Shown: positions 8,001 to 16,960 of the stretch, piece by piece
Numbering within the stretch: position 1 is the stretch's first letter
Layout: every line of letters starts with the position of its first letter
DNA from: Alteromonas confluentis
Lineage (GTDB): Bacteria; Pseudomonadota; Gammaproteobacteria; Enterobacterales; Alteromonadaceae
NCBI RefSeq assembly: GCF_001757105.1
Contig: NZ_MDHN01000004.1
Location: 1 to 64,000, forward strand
DNA length: 64,000 nt
Direction of reading: 5' to 3'
The notes under the pieces: generated by a model
What the model saw: only the letters and a program-made list of their open reading frames with translations
What the model was told of the DNA's origin: nothing
Database searches by the model: none
Translations under genes and position numbers: made by a program

Positions 8001-9525
8001 AGCGGTACCACAAGGACCCGTCTTTGACTTCAGGCTGGCCATGGGGCTGCTGGGTATTCTGCTGGCCGCCATGCTCTCCGGATTGAACAGCCGGATAGTC
8101 GGCTTAGCCTTGCTCGATGTGCAAGGAGCGATGCACATGAGCCACGATATCGCCAGTTGGATGGACACGCTGTATTCCGCGGGAGAATTGGCAGCCATGC
8201 CATTTGCCAGTTGGTTTGCGATCACCTTCTCACTGCGGCGTTTTCATATTGCCATGCTAGCCGGTGTGATAGTGATTGGCATATTTCTGCCTTTCATTCA
8301 TCACCCATGTGCGATGTACGCGGCGCGTCTGCTGCAAGGCATTTTCTCTGGCGCACTGATCCCCTTGCTGATGATGTCTGCGCTGCGCTTTTTACCGCCG
8401 CCAATCAGACTTCACGGGCTTGCACTTTACGCCCTTACTGCCACCTTTTCGCCAAATGTGGCGCTTTGGCTAACTGGCGCCATTATTTCGAATCTTCACG
8501 ACTGGCGCTGGATCTTTTGGGAGGTGGTGCCGCTGGGATTACTCTCAGCTGGCCTGGTGTATTACGGCATTCCCAAAATGCCGCCCGCACTGCCCCGTCT
8601 TAAACAGGCGAACTGGATGGGCCTGGTGATCGGCGTGAGCGGATTGATTTGTCTTGCCATCGGCATTGGACAGGGCAGCCGACTCGATTGGTTTAACTCT
8701 CCGGTTATTCAAGCTGCCTTCTTTGCTGGCTCGGGCTTGCTGCTGCTGTTCGGTATTTCTGAATGGTTTCACCCCGCTCCCTTTGTGCGCTTTCAACTAC
8801 TGGCAAAAAGAAACATCGGTATTGGCTTTATCATTTTCTTTTTCATGCTCATCGCCATGACCACCGCCGTAGGATTTCCTGCATCTATTTTGCAGCAGCT
8901 TCATCACCTGAAAGTCGAGCAAACTGCGTCGCTGGGGCTGATTGTGGGCCTTCCGCAACTCATTCTGGGGTCGGTGATTGCCATTCTGTTGTACCAGAAA
9001 TGGGTAGATGCGAGAGTCATTTTCATTATTGGTTTGTTGCTGATGGCCACCGCAAGCGGACTGGCATCATTCATTACACATGAATGGAAAATGCAGGAGT
9101 TTGTCCTTATCGAGTGCCTTTATGCGCTGGGCATGCCTATGGCTATCGTGTGTTTGCTGTTTATGAGCACCAGCGTGGTAGTGCCGTCTGAAGGGCCCTT
9201 CTTGTCGGGCATTATAAATACACTGCGCTCGCTAGGTACCCTTGCTGGCTCGGCATTAATCGGCCAATTCCTGTCTGACAGTACCCGTACTAATCAACTT
9301 TACATGCTGGATGAAGCGTCGGGCTGGCGAGCGATGCCAGGCACCGATGTCACCTCTGCCGTCGCCAATCTGTTTACACGGGAAGCGACCATTATCGCCG
9401 CTTCCGACATATTTGTATTTTTCGCCGGTTTATTTCTGATCCTGGTACCACTGGTTATGTGCCTGCAATACATACCCGCGCCTGTTATGCAGAACACCGC
9501 CGTTAATAAACCTAAAGAGTCTTAA
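7993..9525 (+). CDS. DHA2-type MFS drug-efflux pump (EmrB-like)
   Basis: An inner-membrane proton-driven exporter of about 510 residues with around 14 hydrophobic segments, as in EmrB. Family cues are LNSRIVGLALLDVQGAM in the first helix region, the loop after helix 2, and DWRWIFWEVVPLGLLSA, the motif seen in DHA2 pumps. The ATG at 7993 lies inside the stop region of the outer-membrane gene (ATGAGTAA), so translation is probably coupled; an in-frame ATG further upstream is less likely. With the adaptor that follows and the preceding channel it should form a tripartite pump across both membranes. The substrate cannot be read from sequence. Confidence 0.92.
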   Translation: MSKAVPQGPVFDFRLAMGLLGILLAAMLSGLNSRIVGLALLDVQGAMHMSHDIASWMDTLYSAGELAAMPFASWFAITFSLRRFHIAMLAGVIVIGIFLPFIHHPCAMYAARLLQGIFSGALIPLLMMSALRFLPPPIRLHGLALYALTATFSPNVALWLTGAIISNLHDWRWIFWEVVPLGLLSAGLVYYGIPKMPPALPRLKQANWMGLVIGVSGLICLAIGIGQGSRLDWFNSPVIQAAFFAGSGLLLLFGISEWFHPAPFVRFQLLAKRNIGIGFIIFFFMLIAMTTAVGFPASILQQLHHLKVEQTASLGLIVGLPQLILGSVIAILLYQKWVDARVIFIIGLLLMATASGLASFITHEWKMQEFVLIECLYALGMPMAIVCLLFMSTSVVVPSEGPFLSGIINTLRSLGTLAGSALIGQFLSDSTRTNQLYMLDEASGWRAMPGTDVTSAVANLFTREATIIAASDIFVFFAGLFLILVPLVMCLQYIPAPVMQNTAVNKPKES

Positions 9526-9530
9526 TCATT

Positions 9531-10556
9531 ATGAAACTAACCAAAAACCTCGTTTTTGCCGCGTCAGCCATTGTTGTTGTCGGTCTGGCCTGGGTAATTT
9601 TAAGCACCGATGAAGCCGATGCTTCTGATCAGCGAACGAACGATGCCTATCTACGCGCACATTTCACTGCAGTTTCTCCCCGCATTTCCGGCCAGATAGA
9701 AACCGTATCTGCCATGGACTATCACGCCGTTAAACAAGGCGATGTACTATTCGAACTGGACAATGCCGAGCAGAAAGTTGCGGTAACAGCTGCCGAGGCC
9801 GAGTTGGCTCGCACCCAGGCTACCCACACTCGACTTGAGGCAGAACTGGTGAATCAGAAAAACAAAATCGCCATTGCCAAAAGCCGTGTTGATGCCGCTA
9901 CGGCGCGCTTGAATGTGGCGAGTGCCGACAAAACCCGATACACCAATATGGCAGAAGATGGTTCCGGTACCCGTCAGGATCAGGAAAATGCGCAGACCGC
10001 CCAAATCGAGGCGCAAGCCGCGCTGGATGCTGCCCGCCTATCGCTAACCACCGAGCAAGACACCATTGCTATTATTAACGCGCAACTGGCCGAGGCCGAT
10101 GCGGCGACACAACTTGCCAATGCCCGTTTAGAAAACGCCAGGCTAAACCTCTCATATACTCGCGTCACTGCGCCATCAGACGGCGTGGTTTCACAGCGAG
10201 ATGTGCGTGTGGGCGGTTATGTTCATGCTGGCGAGCGTGCACTGATGTTGGTGCCTAAAGACGATCTCTTTATTGAAGCTCATTTCCGGGAAACACAGGT
10301 TGCGCACATGAAAGTGGGCGATCCGGTTTCGATTACCTTTGACTCACTACCGGGTGAAGTTTTCCATGGCACCATCGAGACCTTTGCTCCGGCCTCAGGC
10401 GCCAGCTATTCGCCGGTCGATCCGATAAATGCCACGGGCAACTTCACCAAAATTGTACAGCGATTGCCGGTGCGCATTCAGTTTGATGCCACGCCAGAAC
10501 AGCAGTCGTACCTGCGGGTGGGCATGTCTGCCATCGTAGACGTACAGGTTATTTAA
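9531..10556 (+). CDS. HlyD/EmrA-family membrane-fusion (adaptor) protein
   Basis: A 341-residue periplasmic adaptor. One N-terminal membrane anchor (residues 7-25) is followed by a split biotinyl-lipoyl domain (PRISGQIETV near residue 50 and RVTAPSDGVVSQRDVRVGGYV near 215). Between them lies an alanine- and glutamate-rich coiled-coil hairpin (about 85-200). A beta-barrel domain follows with VGDPVSITFDSLPG. It links the MFS pump to the outer-membrane channel. It starts 5 bases after the pump gene, with Shine-Dalgarno support from AAAGAG, consistent with one operon. Confidence 0.92.
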   Translation: MKLTKNLVFAASAIVVVGLAWVILSTDEADASDQRTNDAYLRAHFTAVSPRISGQIETVSAMDYHAVKQGDVLFELDNAEQKVAVTAAEAELARTQATHTRLEAELVNQKNKIAIAKSRVDAATARLNVASADKTRYTNMAEDGSGTRQDQENAQTAQIEAQAALDAARLSLTTEQDTIAIINAQLAEADAATQLANARLENARLNLSYTRVTAPSDGVVSQRDVRVGGYVHAGERALMLVPKDDLFIEAHFRETQVAHMKVGDPVSITFDSLPGEVFHGTIETFAPASGASYSPVDPINATGNFTKIVQRLPVRIQFDATPEQQSYLRVGMSAIVDVQVI

Positions 10557-10600
10557 ATGGATTGCCGCGTTAACAGCGCGGCCATATTTGGAGAAAGAAG

Positions 10601-10924
10601 ATGAAAGGTATCGTCATCACGTTTTGCACTACCCAAGGGCGTACTTTGGAAGACAGCACCGTTGCCGAATGGCTAATGGCCAGTGCGAAGAGAATGAATT
10701 TATCCGGAGCCACGGTGAATGGTTCGATTTCCAGTTTCGGCCACCATGGTGAGTTCCACGCCACCAATATGTACGACTCGTATGATCAACCCGTACAAAT
10801 AACTATGGTAGTATCCGAATCTGAACGAGACGAACTGATGGCCGCGATAAAAGCGACCGGCGCACGACTGTTTTACACGCAGCACCCGGTAGATTACGGC
10901 TACACCGACGAAGAAAATCAGTAG
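10601..10924 (+). CDS. DUF190-like small protein (PII-like fold)
   Basis: A 107-residue soluble protein. The pattern MKGIVITFCT, LMASAKRMNLSGATV, ISSFGHHGEFH, QPVQITMVVSE and a C-terminal acidic tail resembles DUF190, a family with a ferredoxin-like fold related to PII signalling proteins. Its function is unknown; relatives often sit beside fluoride (CrcB) or other transporters, suggesting a regulatory role. It has a good ribosome site (GGAGAAAGAAG) and lies 44 bases after the adaptor gene and 8 bases before the TetR gene, so it is part of the efflux operon. A short GCCGCG/CGCGGC hairpin lies just upstream (10564-10582). Confidence 0.65.
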   Translation: MKGIVITFCTTQGRTLEDSTVAEWLMASAKRMNLSGATVNGSISSFGHHGEFHATNMYDSYDQPVQITMVVSESERDELMAAIKATGARLFYTQHPVDYGYTDEENQ

Positions 10925-10932
10925 GAAGCATT

Positions 10933-11574
10933 ATGCATCAGAGCACCCGTGCGGGACGGAATCCGCGACCGGAAAAAGTAGAGGCCGTGCTTGCCGCCGC
11001 CAGAAAGCTGTTTCTGACATATGGCTTCAGCAACACCACTACCGACATGGTGCAAAAGGAATCGGGTGTATCTAAAGCAACCCTCTACAATTGCTACGGT
11101 ACCAAAGAAAGTTTATTTGCTGCGGTAATTGAACAAGAATGCAAAGTCTTCAGAGAAGTCTTTACTGAAATTCTGCCAGAAACCAAATCGCTGGAGAAAG
11201 GCTTATACAGTATGGGCCGGGCTTATCTGGATGTTTTAGTTGACCCCGATACGCTGGCTTTTTACCGGGTAATGGTTTCCGAAGCATCCCGCTTTCCTGA
11301 ATTGGCAAGTAACTTCCTCGACATCGGGCCGAGAACCACCCATGCACTGTTCACCGATTTTATCCATTCACACTGCAACACACTGACAAACGAACAAGCC
11401 GACCGTTTTGGTGCGATGTTCATGTCGTTGCTGCGAGGTGAAATGCACACCCGCTGCTTGCTGCTCATCAACTACAGGCCATCGGCTAAAGAGCTCGATG
11501 ACCATGCCGTTTATGCAGTGCAAATGGTGATGAGGAATATTGAAGCGCTGAGCCGTTCATCTGACCTGTCGTAA
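10933..11574 (+). CDS. TetR/AcrR-family transcriptional regulator
   Basis: A 213-residue repressor. The N-terminal helix-turn-helix spans about residues 15-62 (FLTYGFSNTTTDMVQKESGVSKATLYNCYGTKESLFAAVI). The C-terminal half is a ligand-binding domain of the AefR-like type (AYLDVLVDPDTLAFYRVMVSEASRFPEL). It is the last gene of the efflux operon and so is likely to be induced with the pump. The interrupted palindrome over the operon promoter (6481-6499) is its best candidate site. A terminator follows at once. Confidence 0.92.
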   Translation: MHQSTRAGRNPRPEKVEAVLAAARKLFLTYGFSNTTTDMVQKESGVSKATLYNCYGTKESLFAAVIEQECKVFREVFTEILPETKSLEKGLYSMGRAYLDVLVDPDTLAFYRVMVSEASRFPELASNFLDIGPRTTHALFTDFIHSHCNTLTNEQADRFGAMFMSLLRGEMHTRCLLLINYRPSAKELDDHAVYAVQMVMRNIEALSRSSDLS

Positions 11575-11616
11575 TCTGTCTAGAGAAGTGCCGGAACATT
11601 TTCTTATAAGCATAAA

Positions 11617-11639
11617 AAACCCGCTGTAGCAGCGGGTTT
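11617..11639. terminator. Bidirectional terminator between the TetR gene and ssb
   Basis: AAACCCGCTG and CAGCGGGTTT form a 10-base stem with a TAG loop; A-tract before and T-tract after serve both convergent genes. Confidence 0.88.
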
Positions 11640-11661
11640 CTTGTATATGAAACAGATAATC

Positions 11662-12237
11662 CTAGAACGGAATATCATCATCAAAATCGAAGTCAGGCTC
11701 AGCCATTGGGGGCTTATTGCCGCCTTGCTGGTTTCCACCCTGATTGCCGCCGAAGCCGCCACCTTGGTTGCCTTGTGGACCCTGCTGATAACCACCGCCC
11801 TGATTATTATTGCCGTAACCGCCGCCTTGTTGGCCGCCCTGGTTACCTTGTGGACGTTGCTGGTAGCCACCGCCACCTTGTCCGCCCTGACCACCACCTT
11901 CGCGGCCGCCCAGCATTTGCATCTGGTCGACAATGATTTCTGTGGTGTAGCGATCCTGGCCTTGTTGATCCTGCCATTTACGGGTTTGCAGTTTACCTTC
12001 CACGTAAATTTGTGAGCCTTTCTTCAGGTACTCACCAGCAATTTCTGCCAGTCGACGGTACATGGTTAACCGATGCCACTCTGTACGCTCCTGCATCTGA
12101 CCTTGCTGATCTTTCCAGCTTTCACTGGTCGCCAGACTCAGGTTTGCCACGGCGTTTCCATTTGGCATGTAACGTACTTCAGGATCGTTCCCGAGGTTTC
12201 CTACCAAAATGACTTTGTTGACGCCTCTCGTTGCCAT
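11662..12237 (-). CDS. ssb: Single-stranded DNA-binding protein
   Basis: A 191-residue SSB. The OB-fold occupies residues 1-110 ([63 protein letters not shown]). A long Gly/Gln/Asn-rich linker follows, then the acidic tip [10 protein letters not shown] that docks repair and replication partners. AGGAGA precedes the ATG at 12237. In many gammaproteobacteria ssb lies beside uvrA; here uvrA is 15 kb away with a galactose locus between, which suggests an insertion. I saw no clear LexA box. Confidence 0.97.
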   Translation of the reverse strand: MATRGVNKVILVGNLGNDPEVRYMPNGNAVANLSLATSESWKDQQGQMQERTEWHRLTMYRRLAEIAGEYLKKGSQIYVEGKLQTRKWQDQQGQDRYTTEIIVDQMQMLGGREGGGQGGQGGGGYQQRPQGNQGGQQGGGYGNNNQGGGYQQGPQGNQGGGFGGNQGGNQQGGNKPPMAEPDFDFDDDIPF

Positions 12238-12570
12238 CGATGTCTCCTGTAAACTCTGTCTTATTCTGTAACTTGGTGCATTTAAAGCGTTATTTTACGG
12301 ACTCTGAGCGGTTAAAGTCGCTCGAACGGTTATCAAAAATTTCGCGCCATAAATTGCGATAGTGGGCCAGTATACCTGATTTTTTTCAGCAACTGAGGGA
12401 TAATTTTCACCAACGCGATTAAGCCATTCTCAGCGCTCAGTTTTCCTGATTTCAGCCACATTCTGATAGCCGCAAGAGTAGCATGGGAGAAGCGTAAGGA
12501 AACTGCACCTTTGACGAGTTTTCGCTTGGTCGGTGTATTACGCTACAGCAGGTTGCTCACGCTCAGGGGC
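12238..12570. other. Intergenic region upstream of ssb
   Basis: This 333-base stretch lies between the ssb start and the stop of the beta-helix gene on the same strand. It should hold the ssb promoter. I see no gene, no strong terminator and no convincing LexA site. Confidence 0.4.
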
Positions 12571-15123
12571 TTAATCTGGCGTAAACAGGCTCACGTGACG
12601 GAATTCCACTTGCCCGGCTTCTGGCGCTGCATCGTTGTCGGCAATGAAAGTCATATAACGGTAAGCGCCGTGATTCATCAGTTCGCCCACCGGGATCTCA
12701 ATTCGCTGCCAGCCGTCAGTGGCTGTCACGTTTTCGGCATTCAGCCCGTAGTTTTGACTACCACCAAACGACAACACGGCCTTCTCATTTTGGGAATTAT
12801 TGGTGTCAAAGCCCAAGCCCGCTATCTCCACGGTACCTGACAGTCGAACCTGAGCCACCAATACAGAATCGGCTTCAACATTGAAATCGCCTTCCACACG
12901 TTTCCACGCATTGCCAGATAACGTAAGTGAAAGCCCGTCGTTACTCACTTCGGCGTTGCTGGTCTCTGCGCTGTCTTGTTTAACGTCGTAGGCTGACACT
13001 GTGTTCTGAGTAAAGTTAAGCGCATCATAAAGTCGCACATTGGTTAACGACAGCAGCGGTAATTCTGGTGCTGAAGGTGCGTCATCGTCGAGGGCGAAAA
13101 CCATATTCGAGTACTCACCGTGTTTTAGCAATTGCCCTACCGGCAAAGAAAAGCGCTTCTGACGTGCGCCACTTTCATAGCCCGATACCGGTATGCCAAA
13201 AGACTGTGTGCCATAGAAAGCGATCAGCTCATCATCAGCGATACGTTCATCGTTATCGAAGCCTATACCGGCCAACTCAGGATTGCCCTCGCCATAAACG
13301 GTTGCGTCCAGAACCGAGTTTTCAGTTATCTGATATTCGCCTTCCAAGGAAAGCCATGTGTTGCCCTCCAGGCTTAATTCATTGTGCCACGGGGTAAACG
13401 CGTTCTTCTGGTTCTGCGAACCATAGCTTTGCAGCGAAGCAGTGTTGAAATCTATGGCACCGGCGACTGGTGCTCTTCGATAATGAAAGGCGCCCACGTC
13501 TTCGTCGGTAATCCCCACCACGAGTTGTTCACCACCAACGGAAAAATTTGGGATGCGGTCTGTTTCAGGTACGGGCAGCGTTTTTGGCGCGGGCTGTGTT
13601 TTTAGCTCGACGGCGACATCTTGATTAACAAGTGAATCATCATAAAAAGGCTCGGAGATATCGGCATTATCCCTAACCTCGCCATCTTCTAGATTAAACG
13701 AATAATTATTAATAAAGCGGCTGCGGTAGCCGCGCTGTGGGTCCCACACACCAAAACCACTGTTTTCGCTGGGGTTGTTGCTGAGTAATACGTTATTGAT
13801 AGCATTCACCCAGAAACTGTTATCCCCTTCCACATTCGAGGCTGTGATGCCGTTACGCTCGGAAATCACATAGTTATTGAAAAAGTTCACCTGGCCTTCG
13901 GGATTGGAACTTAAACCACCCGCTTTGAGTGATGCCCACATCTCGCCCCGTTCATCGCCCATCTTGCGAATGGTATTATTAAATATATAGCTTGGACCCT
14001 GCCGGTTCGGCGCAACACTGATCCCCCCGTAGGCATGGGAGAATTCGTTGTTGTACACCAGAACATTGTGCTGACTACCGTCGAGTTCGATGATGTCATC
14101 GTTAGCGTAGGCAAAGCGGTTGTTGTATATGGCGGAGTCGCGAATGAACCCGCCCACTTCAGACAAGTTATATCGGCTTTCCACCACATCGTTGAACCTT
14201 ACGCTGTCGCTACCCATGAAGGTGTTGTTGCGCAAAATTATTTGGCCTTGAAATGCTTCGTCCGGGTGATTTGCAAATGCAATAAAAGCATTTGAACCCT
14301 TAGGGTGGCCATAGCCCCAGTGGTTGGCGCTCAGCACCGGATCGTGCACGTAACAATTCTCGATGGTAACCACACCGGTTCGGCGTAAATAAAACGCGGA
14401 ATCGTGATTAATACGACGACCGTCGTGATCATAAGCACGACCACGATCGTAGCCAGCGGCTTCCCGGCCCCAATTCGAAATATCACACCCATTTACCCAA
14501 ATATGGTGCGCTTCTTCAGCGAAAAAGCCTAAATCGCCGCCCTGCTCAATGACAATATCCTCAAAGTAAACGTAGCTCTGGGCTCCCAGCCAAATTGCTT
14601 GTTTCGCATCGTCACCGGCGATTATGGGAGTGGCTTTGTCCCCTTTAATCATTGCCCAGCCATCTTCGCTGCCCTCGATACCCAGCGCTTCAACATTCAG
14701 CACGCCACCGTCGTAAATGTCTTTCAGGTTATAGATTTTGTCCGGATCTATGGGCGGTTTGTTGGCACGGGTAGTCACCGTTTCAACTATGCTGTGTTCG
14801 CCGTCGTTATCCTGCACGCTCAATTTTACTTCATAAGCGGTGGCAGGCGTGAGTCGTACAATGGCACCGGAAAGCTGCTCGCCTACAGGGTCGTAATATA
14901 AACCATTGGCATCAAGCCATTCGCTGTCTCCGACCTTGCGGTACTGAAGGTTGTTCGATGTTGTCTCGTCAGCGCCTGCCATGGTGATGTTTACCGATTC
15001 GATTAACGCGCTCAGGTTCATTGATGGCTGCTCTGTACTTATCGCCTCTGCACTGACAACAGACGAACAGACAACAGATGTACAAAGCATTGCAGGAATG
15101 AATAAGCGGCGTAATCGTGACAT
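12571..15123 (-). CDS. Secreted right-handed beta-helix protein, probable polysaccharide-active enzyme
   Basis: An exported protein of 850 residues. Order: signal peptide (to about residue 27), a fibronectin-III-like segment (LQYRKVGDSEWL, AIVRLTPATAYEVKLSV), a long parallel beta-helix (about 120-520) rich in ENCYVHDP, LRNNTFMGSD, VYNNEFSHAYGG and FNNTIRKM turns, then two related modules of about 125 residues (about 570-700 and 725-850). These modules share GNxW, EGxF/Y, AGxGFD, the YG turn and PVGxLxxHGxYxxMxF, and look carbohydrate-binding. No catalytic family could be assigned, so lyase or hydrolase is open. It is downstream of the galactose symporter, galK and galT, so a galactose-containing polysaccharide is the likely target. 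The ATG at 15123 follows GAGGT. Confidence 0.75.
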   Translation of the reverse strand: MSRLRRLFIPAMLCTSVVCSSVVSAEAISTEQPSMNLSALIESVNITMAGADETTSNNLQYRKVGDSEWLDANGLYYDPVGEQLSGAIVRLTPATAYEVKLSVQDNDGEHSIVETVTTRANKPPIDPDKIYNLKDIYDGGVLNVEALGIEGSEDGWAMIKGDKATPIIAGDDAKQAIWLGAQSYVYFEDIVIEQGGDLGFFAEEAHHIWVNGCDISNWGREAAGYDRGRAYDHDGRRINHDSAFYLRRTGVVTIENCYVHDPVLSANHWGYGHPKGSNAFIAFANHPDEAFQGQIILRNNTFMGSDSVRFNDVVESRYNLSEVGGFIRDSAIYNNRFAYANDDIIELDGSQHNVLVYNNEFSHAYGGISVAPNRQGPSYIFNNTIRKMGDERGEMWASLKAGGLSSNPEGQVNFFNNYVISERNGITASNVEGDNSFWVNAINNVLLSNNPSENSGFGVWDPQRGYRSRFINNYSFNLEDGEVRDNADISEPFYDDSLVNQDVAVELKTQPAPKTLPVPETDRIPNFSVGGEQLVVGITDEDVGAFHYRRAPVAGAIDFNTASLQSYGSQNQKNAFTPWHNELSLEGNTWLSLEGEYQITENSVLDATVYGEGNPELAGIGFDNDERIADDELIAFYGTQSFGIPVSGYESGARQKRFSLPVGQLLKHGEYSNMVFALDDDAPSAPELPLLSLTNVRLYDALNFTQNTVSAYDVKQDSAETSNAEVSNDGLSLTLSGNAWKRVEGDFNVEADSVLVAQVRLSGTVEIAGLGFDTNNSQNEKAVLSFGGSQNYGLNAENVTATDGWQRIEIPVGELMNHGAYRYMTFIADNDAAPEAGQVEFRHVSLFTPD

Positions 15124-15302
15124 AGCGACCTCGTAAAGTAGCAAGGTGGAAAAAGGTACTACTAGTCGCTACCGCATGGGCTTAGGAAGGAGATCACTAG
15201 AGAACATTACAGTATGTAAATCAAATAACCAGATTACATTAACAGAGCATTAATCGATGCCCTAAGCCCTTGAAATAAAATAAATCGACGGCCAATAAAA
15301 AA

Positions 15303-15318
15303 ACCGCCCGGAGGCGGT
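15303..15318 (-). terminator. Terminator after the galactose symporter gene
   Basis: On the minus strand ACCGCC-TCCG-GGCGGT is followed by seven T residues. It separates the symporter from the beta-helix gene, so the latter may have its own promoter in 15124-15302. Confidence 0.8.
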
Positions 15319-15348
15319 CTTTTCAGATTACTTGTAACCGGTGTTCGC

Positions 15349-16911
15349 TTACCACCAAGTGATATAGAACGCTGCAGTTACGATAGCGATGGCAACGGCT
15401 GCAATGTTGAAGCCTGAAGTGGTAGCAAAGCTCACTTCACCCAGCTCAATCGCATTTTCATGGTCGCCTTTCTTCTCGGCCAGTGACACGATAACTGCCA
15501 GTGCCACACACAGCAGGAAAACAATGCCTACACGGTCGATAAACGGCACATCCGGGAAGAACGAACGACCGGCCAGGCTCAGGAAGAATGAACCCAGAGC
15601 AGCAATCAAACCACCGTTAGCCGTGGTTTTCTTCCAGAACATACCTAACGCAAACAGCGCTACGATGCCCGGCGTGAAGAACCCGGTGAATTCCTGAATG
15701 TACTGGAACGCCTGGTCAAAGTTACCCAGCAGTGGTTTAGCCACAAGCATAGCGATTATCAGAGAAATCAGGCTCACAATACGACCCACTTTTACATAGT
15801 GATTCTGTGACTTATCAGGATTTCTTGGCTTGTAGAAGTCCATGGTGAAGATAGTTGACACACTGTTGGTCATTGATGCCAGTGAAGACACGATAGCAGC
15901 AACCAGCGCAGCAAAAATCAGACCTTTCAGACCCACTGGCATCAGCGTCATCAGTGATGGATACGCTTCGTCAGCACGGTTCAGATCGGGTACCAGCAGT
16001 ACAGCAGCAATACCAGGCAGTACAACAATTAACGGCATCAGCAGTTTCAGGAAGGCAGCAAACGCGATACCTTTTTGTGCTTCCTTTACGCTTTTCGCTG
16101 CCAGCGTACGCTGGATGATATACTGGTTGAAGCCCCAGTAAGACAGGTTCATGATCCACATACCACCAATCAGTACTGAAATACCTGGCAGGCTCTTATA
16201 GTGCGGGCTGTCTTCAGACAGAATCATGTCGAATTTTTCAGGTAGACGCGTAGTCAGTTCATTGAAGCCGTGGATAATACCGTTGCCGTCACCAATTAGA
16301 TTCAGTGCCGTGTACGACAGGAATAACCCGCCCAATACCAGCAGTACAACCTGAATGATATCTGTCATCGCTACCGCTTTCAGACCGCCGTACAAAGAGT
16401 ATGCGAGCGAGAAAACGCCAAGGAACAGCATGCCGTACATCATGTCGACGCCCGCAATGGTATTAATTGCCAGCGCGCCAAGCCACAGAACTGCAGTGAG
16501 GTTTACAAATACGTAAACCGCTAACCAGAATACTGCCATGACAACGCGAACGCGATGGTCATAACGTTGTTCCAGGAATTGCGGCATGGTGTAGATTTTG
16601 TGCTTAAGGAAGATCGGCAGAAAGTATTTACCAACGATTAACAGCGTGATTGCAGCCATCCATTCGTAGGAAGCAATGGCTAGTCCGATCTCGTAACCCG
16701 AGCCAGACATTCCGATAATTTGCTCTGCGGAAATGTTTGCTGCAATCAATGATGCCCCAATTGCCCACCAGGGCAAGCTTGAGCCAGCAAGGAAGTAATC
16801 ATTGGTATCTTTTTCATGGCCTTGTTTCTCACGAGAAACCCACCATGCGATCCCAATAAGCGCGATGACATATATCACAAATACCGTGATATCCAACGTC
16901 TCAATGTTCAT
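15349..16911 (-). CDS. Sodium/galactose symporter, SSS family (vSGLT-like)
   Basis: An inner-membrane Na+-coupled sugar importer of about 520 residues and 14 or so helices. It is closely similar in recalled sequence to Vibrio vSGLT: SLIAANISAEQ, MSGSGYEIGLAIASYEWM, YWGFNQYIIQRTLAAKSV, QKGIAFAAFLKL and SSLASMTNSVSTIFTMD. Sugar-site residues of vSGLT (the Q in SAEQ, the YE..S of SYEWM, the N and W of the YWGFNQ region) are present. A TTG at 16923 is possible, but the ATG at 16911 follows GGGAAA and is preferred. It starts 49 bases after galK in the same direction and is followed by a terminator, so it belongs to a galT-galK-symporter operon. Confidence 0.93.
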   Translation of the reverse strand: MNIETLDITVFVIYVIALIGIAWWVSREKQGHEKDTNDYFLAGSSLPWWAIGASLIAANISAEQIIGMSGSGYEIGLAIASYEWMAAITLLIVGKYFLPIFLKHKIYTMPQFLEQRYDHRVRVVMAVFWLAVYVFVNLTAVLWLGALAINTIAGVDMMYGMLFLGVFSLAYSLYGGLKAVAMTDIIQVVLLVLGGLFLSYTALNLIGDGNGIIHGFNELTTRLPEKFDMILSEDSPHYKSLPGISVLIGGMWIMNLSYWGFNQYIIQRTLAAKSVKEAQKGIAFAAFLKLLMPLIVVLPGIAAVLLVPDLNRADEAYPSLMTLMPVGLKGLIFAALVAAIVSSLASMTNSVSTIFTMDFYKPRNPDKSQNHYVKVGRIVSLISLIIAMLVAKPLLGNFDQAFQYIQEFTGFFTPGIVALFALGMFWKKTTANGGLIAALGSFFLSLAGRSFFPDVPFIDRVGIVFLLCVALAVIVSLAEKKGDHENAIELGEVSFATTSGFNIAAVAIAIVTAAFYITWW

Positions 16912-16960
16912 ATTATTTCCCAACGAATGTTATTTTTATCTGAATATTTTTTGTAACAGG

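Noticed and set aside
11630-12015. Plus-strand frames across ssb
   Set aside because: Shadows of the Gly/Gln-rich linker of ssb on the other strand.
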